This document shows positions 1 to 5,465 of a stretch of 5,465 nucleotides of DNA, in pieces. The first letter of the stretch is position 1; each line of letters starts with the position of its first letter. Below the pieces are notes generated by a model. The model was not told where the DNA came from and made no database searches. It was given only the letters and a program-made list of their open reading frames with translations. The translations under genes were made by a program, and so were the position numbers. Origin of the DNA: Melioribacteraceae bacterium (GTDB lineage Bacteria; Bacteroidota; Ignavibacteria; Ignavibacteriales; Melioribacteraceae); contig WFQV01000328.1 of the NCBI GenBank assembly GCA_015486905.1, forward strand, positions 1 through 5,465, in the 5' to 3' direction.

Positions 1-712
1 GCCCTGTGTAAATCATTTTATCAAATTTAATATCGTTTACAATTTTTTTGTAATCGGTGTTTAATATAATTTCAATGTTTTTATGATTCAACATCTTTTC
101 GAACATTTTTGTGTAACCGTATTTTGGCATAAACTGATATTTGTCTGTGAAATACCTGTCGTCCGTGTTTGTTCGAACCGGAATTCTGCCTAGTACATCC
201 GGACTTAATTCACTTGCTTCAAGTCCCCATTGTTTTTTAGTGTAATGCTTAAAGAATTTTTCAAATAAATCTTCGCCTACTTGACTAACGATTTTTTCTT
301 CGGAGTTTGTAACCGGATTAATATTTTTCTTTACGGAATCAAAAAACCGTTGAACTTCTTCTTCAGTCCGGAAATTTTTACCGTATAATTTATTTATTGT
401 TGTTCTGTTTATTGGAATAGGGTAATACTCACCTTTTAACTTGGCTAAAACCCGATGTTCGTAAAATCTCCACTCTGTAAACTGTGAAAGATAATCGAGA
501 ACTAATTTGTTATTTGTATGAAAAATATGAGGACCGTAACGGTGAACGAGAATCCCGTGTTCGTCGTATTCGTCGTACGCGTTACCGCCGATATGCGGGC
601 GTTTTTCAACCAACAAAATTTTATTGCCTTTTGAGGCTAATCTTTCCGCTGCAACCGCGCCTGCAAATCCTGCACCTACAATTAAGTAATCGTATTTCGT
701 TTTTAAATTCAA
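1..712 (-). CDS. glf: UDP-galactopyranose mutase, C-terminus cut by window edge
   Basis: This flavoenzyme interconverts UDP-galactopyranose and UDP-galactofuranose, the donor for galactofuranose in O-antigens, capsules and other surface glycans; it acts in the cytoplasm with reduced FAD. The frame is open from 712 to base 1, giving 237 residues; the family is usually about 370-390, so roughly the last third is missing. Visible motifs are the FAD-binding GAGFAG at residues 13-18 with the ribose-binding acidic residue E36, HIGGNAYD at 40-47, YGPHIFHT at 59-66, PIPIN at 98-102, YTKKQWG at 157-163 and RIPVRTNTDDRYF at 176-188. From memory of the Klebsiella enzyme, W162 matches the uridine-stacking Trp160 and R176 matches Arg174. 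No ATG exists in frame near the N-terminus. The TTG at 710-712 is chosen because a GAGG lies 7 nt upstream, an in-frame TAG lies 12 nt upstream, and the FAD motif follows at the expected distance. The function is secure; the start is probable. Confidence 0.95.
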   Translation of the reverse strand, partial: MNLKTKYDYLIVGAGFAGAVAAERLASKGNKILLVEKRPHIGGNAYDEYDEHGILVHRYGPHIFHTNNKLVLDYLSQFTEWRFYEHRVLAKLKGEYYPIPINRTTINKLYGKNFRTEEEVQRFFDSVKKNINPVTNSEEKIVSQVGEDLFEKFFKHYTKKQWGLEASELSPDVLGRIPVRTNTDDRYFTDKYQFMPKYGYTKMFEKMLNHKNIEIILNTDYKKIVNDIKFDKMIYTG

Positions 713-719
713 TTCAAAA

Positions 720-723
720 CCTC
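720..723 (-). promoter_or_regulatory. Shine-Dalgarno site for the TTG start of glf
   Basis: GAGG on the minus strand, 7 nt before the TTG at 712. It decides the start, since no ATG or GTG is available in frame after the TAG just upstream. Confidence 0.7.
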
Positions 724-739
724 GCTAAAAAGGTCATCT

Positions 740-795
740 TGTCAAATCATTTTACGGATTGACCGCTATTCTGTTAAATCATTTTACGGAATGAC
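740..795. repeat. Tandem pair of 24-nt intergenic repeats, period 32
   Basis: Two copies at 740-763 and 772-795 match at 22 of 24 positions; the differences are at repeat positions 4 (c/t) and 20 (t/a). Both share the core AAATCATTTTACGGA. The first copy is an imperfect palindrome, with gtcaa near one end and ttgac at the other; the second keeps only part of this. A gtcat at 733-737 and the atgac closing the second copy (791-795) bracket the whole block as short inverted ends. This looks like a REP/MITE-type dispersed intergenic element or a duplicated operator. No coding frame explains it. Confidence 0.75.
749..777 (-). promoter_or_regulatory. Possible sigma-70-like promoter for glf
   Basis: On the minus strand TTAACA (777-772) and TAAAAT (754-749) are separated by exactly 17 bp; each matches 5 of 6 bases of the sigma-70 consensus. 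Transcription would start near 742, leaving a leader of about 30 nt that contains the GAGG ribosome site. The -35 lies in one copy of the tandem repeat and the -10 in the other. The region is AT-rich, so a chance match is possible. If the host uses the Bacteroidetes-type sigma factor (TAnnTTTG -7 element), this prediction would not apply; I see no clean TAnnTTTG here. Confidence 0.35.
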
Positions 796-833
796 TGTTT
801 ACGATTATTGTTTAAGCTACTTTTTAAAATTCG

Positions 834-876
834 ATTCGCGCATTCGCGGCTTATTTTTTGCCACGAATGCACGAAT
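834..876 (-). terminator. Hairpin after the flippase gene, putative terminator or REP-like element
   Basis: Two 17-nt arms (834-850 and 860-876) are separated by a 9-nt AT-only loop. Read on the minus strand the arms are ATTCGTGCATTCGTGGC and GCCGCGAATGCGCGAAT: 15 Watson-Crick pairs plus two G-U wobbles. On the plus strand the same two positions are C-A mismatches, so the fold favours minus-strand RNA. It begins 4 nt after the stop codon of the flippase gene. The following minus-strand sequence (CGAATTTTAAAAAG) has only a weak U tract, so it may be a 3'-end-stabilising structure or dispersed repeat rather than a classical intrinsic terminator. Confidence 0.65.
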
Positions 877-880
877 ATTT

Positions 881-2131
881 TTACAAAATACTCTTTCTCT
901 TTACAAATCCCCACATCGCAGTTGTAACAAAAAACTCGGCTGTTAAGACTGCAATTGCAGTACCAATTGCTTGTAAATAAGGCACTAATATCAGTGCGAG
1001 AACTATATTCAAAACGCCGGCTAAAAAAACAATTTTTGTGAATTCTTTCTTATGTCCCGTGTTCAGCATTATTTGAACGCCGTAAATATTACTTAATGCA
1101 ATTAATAGCGGTAAAAATATTAATACTTTGAAAATACCAATCGATGCAACATACTTTTGCCCCAATAATAATAGCGTTAATTCATTTGCAAACAGAAATG
1201 AAAACACTGTTACCACGCCGGCAGTAAAAATTATTATTTTCAAATACCTTTTTAAAAATCCAATTGCTTTATTAAAAGATTCTTTAAAGAGCCGTGAAAC
1301 ATGTGGAAAAATACTTTGCCCGGCATTATTAAAAATTCCCTGTATCGCCATGCGTATTTTATCTGCCCCGGCAAAATAGCCGACCACTTCGTTATTCGTG
1401 AAAAGTCCCAAAATAAAAATGTTACTGTTTGTGTAAAGTGAAATTGAAACCGTAGAAAGAAAAACGTACCACCCTTTAATAAATTGCTCTTTTATTTCCG
1501 AAATTTTAGGCAAATAAAACCTGAGTCCAAAATTTACAATTGCAATTGTAAATCCGAGTAATCCAATTAAAATAAAAGAAATACTGTTGAGCAAAACCAA
1601 TTTTAAAGCATCATTAGGATGACTAATAAAAACAAACACGGAAACCGCCCAGAGGCTCTTAACCCCAATATTCACAAGGGTAATGTAATGCATCTTTTCC
1701 AACCCTTGAAAAAACCACTGCGGGAATAACACCGTACCGAACACTGTTAGAAACGAAACAAGATAAAAAACCGAATCTGCGGAAAACTTACCGATTAAAA
1801 AAACCAACGGTAAAAAAATAAAAATACTTAGTGTAAAAAGGATTGCTTTAACAAAAAAGATTGACCAAAATATTTTTTTTAATTCTCTTTTATTGTCGCG
1901 AACGAGCGAGATAATTTGAGTACCTGAAATATTAAATCCGTAATCGGTTAACATTGAAAAGTACATTACCAATGCCGCCGCAAAATTTACAAGTCCGTAT
2001 TTTTCGGGACCAAGCACTCTTACCAAATAAGGAAAAGTAATTAGCGGGAAAAGATAATTTGAAATTTGAAGAACGGTTAAAGAAGAAAAATTGAAAAACA
2101 AAGTTTTATTTTGAGTTGAGATTTTCCCCAA
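881..2131 (-). CDS. Wzx-type polysaccharide/oligosaccharide flippase
   Basis: An integral inner-membrane protein of 416 residues, predicted to flip lipid-linked oligosaccharides (O-antigen, capsule or exopolysaccharide units) from the cytoplasmic to the periplasmic face. It is almost entirely hydrophobic with about 12 membrane segments, roughly at 14-34, 44-64, 86-112, 116-137, 152-170, 174-200, 217-242, 250-275 (weak), 296-316, 330-350, 364-384 and 386-407. Family hallmarks of the Polysacc_synt/RfbX group are FPLITFPYLVRVLGPEKYG at 28-46 and PQWFFQGLEKM at 137-147. The length is normal to slightly short. The start is TTG at 2129-2131, preceded by GAGGAG with 10 nt spacing; the next upstream in-frame codons end in the stop of the preceding gene, so no earlier start exists. 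A second TTG at codon 11 is a weaker alternative. It sits 6 nt after the M23-like gene and upstream of glf, which supports a surface-glycan role. The transported glycan cannot be told from sequence. Confidence 0.9.
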   Translation of the reverse strand: MGKISTQNKTLFFNFSSLTVLQISNYLFPLITFPYLVRVLGPEKYGLVNFAAALVMYFSMLTDYGFNISGTQIISLVRDNKRELKKIFWSIFFVKAILFTLSIFIFLPLVFLIGKFSADSVFYLVSFLTVFGTVLFPQWFFQGLEKMHYITLVNIGVKSLWAVSVFVFISHPNDALKLVLLNSISFILIGLLGFTIAIVNFGLRFYLPKISEIKEQFIKGWYVFLSTVSISLYTNSNIFILGLFTNNEVVGYFAGADKIRMAIQGIFNNAGQSIFPHVSRLFKESFNKAIGFLKRYLKIIIFTAGVVTVFSFLFANELTLLLLGQKYVASIGIFKVLIFLPLLIALSNIYGVQIMLNTGHKKEFTKIVFLAGVLNIVLALILVPYLQAIGTAIAVLTAEFFVTTAMWGFVKRKSIL

Positions 2132-2137
2132 AAGTTT

Positions 2138-3337
2138 TTATCTCCTCACCAGCCATTTAGACGGATTCTGAAACTTCCTCTCCTTCCAAATCTCGAAGTG
2201 GAGAACGTAACCTTCCAAGCTGTCGTCCACACGACCTAAAACAACACCTGCATTTACTCTGTCGCCTTCGTTTACGTTAATATCCGTAACATGCCCGTAA
2301 ACCGTGCGGAAATTATTTTTGTGAGTAATAATTATTATGCTTCCGTAACCCGGCAGCCAATCTATTTTGGAAACAATTCCGCCGGCAACTGCGTGCACTT
2401 TGGAATTCTTTTTTGTTTTAATGTCTATTCCGTAATTAAGTGAAATGGTTTTTAATTTCGTATTTAAATTTTTCCCAAACTTTCTCGAAATCTTTCCCGT
2501 TCTAACCGGCCAGCCTAATCTTCCCTTAAGCTGACTAAAATTCTCAAAGTCCGAATAATCGTAAGAAATTTCTGCCGCTCCCTTTTTCGTCTTTAGTTTA
2601 GCCAGTCTTTCATTCTCCAAGCGAACGAGCTCGGCAATTTTCTTTTCAATTTCCTTCTCGGCTTTCCTTTTATTTTTTAATTCGTAAACAATTGAATTTT
2701 TGTCTTTCCTTAATCTTGCTAGCAATGCCTGCTTTTGCCTTTTACTTAACAATAATCTTTTTTGTTCATTTTTCTTTTGTGCGATTAAATTCTTCCGGCT
2801 GTTTAATTTTTTAGCAACGTTGCTCTTTAAATTTTTAAGTTCCTTTTTATTTGCAGTTAAATCATCAAACAGATTTTTACTCCTTTCGGAAATCAACTTA
2901 AAATATTTTAACCTCACAACCGCATCGTTCAAAGAGCCTACGTTAAGAAACAACTGTAATTTCGATTTCCTTCCGTATTTGTAATACCATACTACATATC
3001 TGGAGTACATTTCTTTTAATTTTTTAATTCTATTTTCAACGTAAGAAATTTTCCCGTTTAGTCTTTTAATTTCTTTCCGATTCTTTCTCTCCGCTCTTTT
3101 TAATTCATTAATGTATTTGTTAAGTAAAAGTATTTTCTTTTCAACATCATTTAAATAGCTGACGCTCTGCCTTTCGAGTTTCGTCTTCTTCTTAAGTTTG
3201 GTTTGAAGATTTTCAATTTCATTTCGGATGTTTCGCAAACGTTTGTTTTCATTTTGAATTTTACCACCGCTCTGTGCAAGTACTGTAAAACTCAATAATA
3301 ATAGGGCTAAAACAATATTTCGGATTTTAGTTACCAT
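2138..3337 (-). CDS. EnvC-like murein hydrolase activator with degenerate LytM/M23 domain
   Basis: A 399-residue secreted protein. Residues 1-21 form a signal peptide (basic start, LALLLLSFTVLA core, cleavage probably after A21). Residues about 27-118 and 145-252 are Lys/Glu-rich coiled coil, and about 272-399 form a LytM/peptidase M23 domain opening with RLGWPVRTGKISRKFG. In active M23 enzymes zinc is held by H-x(3)-D and the second His of HxH. Here the first ligand is N301 (NYGID, with D305 kept), the YGH His is present (H349), and the HxH motif reads VLH, so the first His is V378 while H380 remains. Loss of two key residues suggests it is not itself a hydrolase but, like EnvC, activates a peptidoglycan amidase; that role is inference. 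The ATG overlaps the stop of the lipoprotein gene by 7 nt and has no convincing Shine-Dalgarno, so translation is probably coupled. Product class is confident; catalytic status is not proven. Confidence 0.9.
   Translation of the reverse strand: MVTKIRNIVLALLLLSFTVLAQSGGKIQNENKRLRNIRNEIENLQTKLKKKTKLERQSVSYLNDVEKKILLLNKYINELKRAERKNRKEIKRLNGKISYVENRIKKLKEMYSRYVVWYYKYGRKSKLQLFLNVGSLNDAVVRLKYFKLISERSKNLFDDLTANKKELKNLKSNVAKKLNSRKNLIAQKKNEQKRLLLSKRQKQALLARLRKDKNSIVYELKNKRKAEKEIEKKIAELVRLENERLAKLKTKKGAAEISYDYSDFENFSQLKGRLGWPVRTGKISRKFGKNLNTKLKTISLNYGIDIKTKKNSKVHAVAGGIVSKIDWLPGYGSIIIITHKNNFRTVYGHVTDINVNEGDRVNAGVVLGRVDDSLEGYVLHFEIWKERKFQNPSKWLVRR
2142..2147 (-). promoter_or_regulatory. Shine-Dalgarno site for the TTG start of the flippase
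   Basis: GAGGAG on the minus strand lies inside the last codons of the preceding M23-like gene, 10 nt before the TTG at 2131. Its strength and position support TTG as the real start. Confidence 0.7.
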
Positions 3338-4101
3338 CTTAATTTTTTAGCATCGCTCGGTACATCCAACGCTAAGGATTTTATTTTTTCATTGACTTCA
3401 ACCGACCGATAATCAAGTGTTAACCGTGAATCGTTTCGATTGTTAATTTTTATTTCAAGCGGAATATTGAAATTCCCGTACTTTTTAAAATTACTAAAAT
3501 CCGCTGCAAAAATTTTCTTGTTGCCCGAAAGCAGACTGTAATTCAAAAGGTCATTCCCAACGAAAGAGAATTTAAGACTCTCCGTTAAATCCTTTTCGCC
3601 TTTGTAAAATAAAACAAAAGTGTTTTTCTCAATTAAAGTTTTAACCGGCACAGCGTAAATTTTATCCGTCAAATTTTTACGTCCCAACAACAAATCACTA
3701 ATACTATTCACCGGCAAATTAAATTTAAAAATGCGCTTAATAATCCTTGAACTTTTCTTACCGGAATAAAGTCTATTGTGTAACGCATCGTAATAAAAAT
3801 ATTTGTTTTTAGTAATCAACGCATCGCCTACGCTAATACCAAAGGGACCGAAGACAGATATTTTTAACGAATCCGGACGTTTAATAAAAATCTCTACACT
3901 CCCTTTACCTTCGAAATTACGGCTTTGAATCTTAATGATTCCCGTAGCTTTGAAGGTTTTAATCTTTCTCCTTTGCGCCTCAACCTTTTTTAAAATTCTT
4001 TCGACAGGTAACGTTTCCCTTTTTTTTACAGTGACTTTCGGAGCCGAACAGCTCCAAACACCAATAATAATAACGAAAAACAAGACTATGGATTTTTTCA
4101 A
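3331..4101 (-). CDS. Outer-membrane lipoprotein, LolA/LolB-fold (DUF4292-like)
   Basis: A 256-residue predicted lipoprotein. The N-terminus MKKSIVLFFVIIIGVWSC is a type II signal with the acceptor C18; the -2 Trp in the lipobox (V-W-S-C) is unusual, and Ser at +2 argues for outer-membrane rather than inner-membrane retention. A basic, probably helical linker (about 25-50) is followed by a beta-rich body. TFKATGIIKIQ at 49-59, a GKGSVEIFIKRPDSLKISVFGPFG stretch at 65-88, and FNIPLEIKIN at 211-220 resemble the LolB/DUF4292 lipoprotein-handling fold; I cannot run a profile search, so the family name is moderate. The role may be lipoprotein insertion or a related envelope function. The start is TTG (4099-4101), overlapping the upstream TGA as TTGA, with AGAGGA 9 nt upstream; the only other upstream codon before an in-frame TAA is ATT. 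Position between the TPR gene and the EnvC-like gene is the context I remember for DUF4292 proteins in Bacteroidota. Confidence 0.8.
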   Translation of the reverse strand: MKKSIVLFFVIIIGVWSCSAPKVTVKKRETLPVERILKKVEAQRRKIKTFKATGIIKIQSRNFEGKGSVEIFIKRPDSLKISVFGPFGISVGDALITKNKYFYYDALHNRLYSGKKSSRIIKRIFKFNLPVNSISDLLLGRKNLTDKIYAVPVKTLIEKNTFVLFYKGEKDLTESLKFSFVGNDLLNYSLLSGNKKIFAADFSNFKKYGNFNIPLEIKINNRNDSRLTLDYRSVEVNEKIKSLALDVPSDAKKLRW

Positions 4102-5465
4102 AATTTATTTTCCTCTATTTTCTTCTTCAACTTTTTATTATTTTTGTCATTAGATAATGCTTCTCTCCAATATTTTAATGCCTCCTTTTTATCCTTCAAT
4201 TTCAAGTAAACATCCCCTAAGTGCTCTAATATTGTAGCGTTATTTTTTTCCGTCTTAAGTGCTTTTTTAATAAAAACCTTAGCCGAATCATATTTCCCTA
4301 ATTTGTAAAGCACCCAACCGAAAGTATCAAGATAAGAAGAATTATTAGGCTCGGTGTCTATTGCCTTTTTAATCATCTTGTACGCTCGATCAAGTTGAAT
4401 GCCCCGTTCCGAAAGTGAATAGGCATAATTGTTCAGGAGCAATGCATTTGTAGAATCAATCTTTAATGCCTTCGCATAAACTTCGTCACACTTTTCGTAA
4501 TTCTTTTCATCGTCGTAAATAATTCCCAACGTTCCTAATGCTTGTATGTTTTTAGGATTTATTCTTAAGGAGCGTTCCAAATAAACAACGGCTGCTTCGG
4601 TTTCTTTTAATTGATTTAACGTGAAGCCCAACGCCGTTAATGCAGTTTCGTCATTAGGATTTAATTCCACCGCCTTCATTAAATATTTCTTAGCTTCTTT
4701 ATTCTTGGAAGTTTGTGAATAGGCAATACCCACGATTAAATTCAAGAAAAAATTGTCGGGGAAATTCTTTACTACCGGCGAAATTTCATCAATGATTTTT
4801 TGGTACTTTTGGTCAACTACAAGCACATTAGCCAATCTGGACCAAAGCTGCGAGTTCCACTCCGCTGCGTGTGCCGCCTTTTCAAAATAATTTATTGCAA
4901 GAGAATCTTCCTTCTGCTGTAATTTTATTTCCGCCAAATAGGCATTCACTTCCCAGCCGGAGGAATCTTTCGCTGTTTGCTTTAAAAGATTTTCGGCAAT
5001 CTTTAAATTCCCTTTGTCCTCTTTAGTCTTGTCCAAAAACATCGACGCAATGTGCAGCTTAGCCTCGTAAGAGACTTTCTTACTCCGTATTAACTTTTCG
5101 TACCACTCGGCTGCTTTTTCATATTTCTTTTGCCTGTAAAAAATGTTCGCTTTGTACTCAATCAATGCCAAGTCATCAGGAAATGTAAGCAACGCATTCT
5201 CCGTCAATTTCAGAGCTTTGTCGTATTGCTTGTTTTTAATGTAAGCATCGATTAAAATCTTCTGAATTTTCAAATCCATCGGATTAACTTCGCGCAACTT
5301 TTCAATGGTTTTAATTGTATTTTCAACCTTCCCGAGTTGCTCGTTTATCTCGGCAATTTTTAAAAGAACGTTCCAATCCGGACCTGAAATTTTCAACAAT
5401 TTTTTAAATATCTTGAGAGCTTTAAGCGGCTTATCGTACTGATATAATTGCCCCAAAAGGAAGTA
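4098..5465 (-). CDS. Tetratricopeptide-repeat protein, N-terminus outside window
   Basis: 455 residues are visible, and the frame is still open at the window edge. The TTG at 5454-5456 could be taken as a start, but the codons before it (Tyr-Phe-Leu) complete a TPR helix, YFLLGQLYQYDKPLKAL, so the gene is judged 5'-truncated. The whole visible part is about 12-13 degenerate 34-residue TPR units with the usual small, large-hydrophobic and Pro positions, for example ALTALGFTLNQLKETEAAV, LGTLGIIYDDEKNYEKC, YLDTFGWVLYKLGKYDSAK and LEHLGDVYLKLKDKKEALK. The last units (NNYAYSLSERG...YLDTFGWVLYKLG...EHLGDVYLKLKDKKEALKYW) follow a C-terminal pattern common in bacterial envelope-associated TPR proteins. 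TPR arrays are protein-binding scaffolds; no enzymatic domain is visible and the partner is unknown. It ends in TGA overlapping the lipoprotein start by 4 nt. Whether it carries a signal peptide cannot be seen here. Confidence 0.9.
   Translation of the reverse strand, partial: YFLLGQLYQYDKPLKALKIFKKLLKISGPDWNVLLKIAEINEQLGKVENTIKTIEKLREVNPMDLKIQKILIDAYIKNKQYDKALKLTENALLTFPDDLALIEYKANIFYRQKKYEKAAEWYEKLIRSKKVSYEAKLHIASMFLDKTKEDKGNLKIAENLLKQTAKDSSGWEVNAYLAEIKLQQKEDSLAINYFEKAAHAAEWNSQLWSRLANVLVVDQKYQKIIDEISPVVKNFPDNFFLNLIVGIAYSQTSKNKEAKKYLMKAVELNPNDETALTALGFTLNQLKETEAAVVYLERSLRINPKNIQALGTLGIIYDDEKNYEKCDEVYAKALKIDSTNALLLNNYAYSLSERGIQLDRAYKMIKKAIDTEPNNSSYLDTFGWVLYKLGKYDSAKVFIKKALKTEKNNATILEHLGDVYLKLKDKKEALKYWREALSNDKNNKKLKKKIEENKF
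4111..4116 (-). promoter_or_regulatory. Shine-Dalgarno site for the TTG start of the lipoprotein
   Basis: AGAGGA on the minus strand, 9 nt before the TTG at 4101, lies within the final codons of the TPR gene. It places the start exactly where a lipoprotein signal (MKKS...) begins. Confidence 0.65.

Noticed and set aside
740..745. Perfect TTGACA on the minus strand as the -35 of a glf promoter
   Set aside because: No acceptable -10 lies 16-18 bp downstream, and transcription would begin inside or after the glf start codon.
484..762. Plus-strand open frame of 92 codons
   Set aside because: It is antisense to the N-terminal half of glf, whose minus-strand translation has full family motifs; its C-terminal part runs into the intergenic repeat and it is Arg-rich low-complexity with no recognisable domain.
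740..795. CRISPR array
   Set aside because: Only two units, an 8-nt spacer, and no cas genes.
1128..1379. Plus-strand open frame of 83 codons
   Set aside because: It lies wholly inside the flippase gene on the opposite strand and shows no domain; a shadow frame.
2700..2984. Plus-strand open frame of 94 codons, rich in Phe, Leu and Asn
   Set aside because: It is antisense to the Lys/Glu-rich coiled coil of the EnvC-like gene; the Phe/Leu richness is the complement of Lys/Glu codons, not a membrane protein.
3935..4153. Plus-strand open frame of 72 codons spanning the TPR/lipoprotein junction
   Set aside because: It is antisense to the lipoprotein signal sequence and the TPR C-terminus, with no ribosome site or domain support.
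5454..5456. TTG as the true start of the TPR gene
   Set aside because: The frame remains open upstream to the window edge and the preceding codons belong to a TPR helix; no Shine-Dalgarno is visible in the 9 bases before it.
1..5465. A defence, phage or other wholly new multi-gene system
   Set aside because: All five coding regions fit recognised envelope or glycan families; no nuclease, reverse transcriptase, toxin, integrase or transposase signature is present on either strand.

Overview
The window is AT-rich, with all genes packed on the minus strand. It reads as a cell-envelope locus from a low-GC Gram-negative bacterium. The run TPR protein, LolA/LolB-fold (DUF4292-like) lipoprotein, EnvC-like M23 protein is an arrangement I associate with Bacteroidota and relatives (Ignavibacteriota/Chlorobiota included). 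Clear Shine-Dalgarno sequences in front of several genes fit the Ignavibacteria side slightly better than classical Bacteroidetes. The phylum call is inference from gene order and composition only.

Layout, in the direction of transcription (high to low coordinates): (1) 5465-4098, a large TPR-repeat protein whose N-terminus lies outside the window; (2) 4101-3331, a lipoprotein with a LolB/DUF4292-like body; (3) 3337-2138, a secreted coiled-coil protein with a degenerate LytM/M23 domain (EnvC type); (4) 2131-881, a polytopic Wzx-type polysaccharide flippase. Genes 1/2 overlap by 4 nt, 2/3 overlap by 7 nt and 3/4 are 6 nt apart, so these four are almost certainly one translationally coupled operon. 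(5) After a 168-nt gap comes glf, UDP-galactopyranose mutase, starting at 712 and running off the window at base 1.

The gap 713-880 is the only non-coding stretch. It holds a strong 17-bp hairpin (834-876) just behind the flippase stop codon. It also holds a tandem pair of 24-nt repeats (740-795) whose spacing happens to place a -35-like and a -10-like hexamer 17 bp apart, upstream of glf.

Functionally, the flippase and Glf point to export and synthesis of a galactofuranose-containing surface glycan. The TPR, lipoprotein and EnvC-like genes point to outer-membrane and peptidoglycan maintenance. Three of the four visible gene starts are TTG, each but the coupled ATG gene backed by a Shine-Dalgarno sequence. 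I see no phage, transposase, CRISPR, RNA gene or defence system. The most unusual material is the non-coding repeat/hairpin interval and the loss of metal/catalytic residues in the M23 domain.
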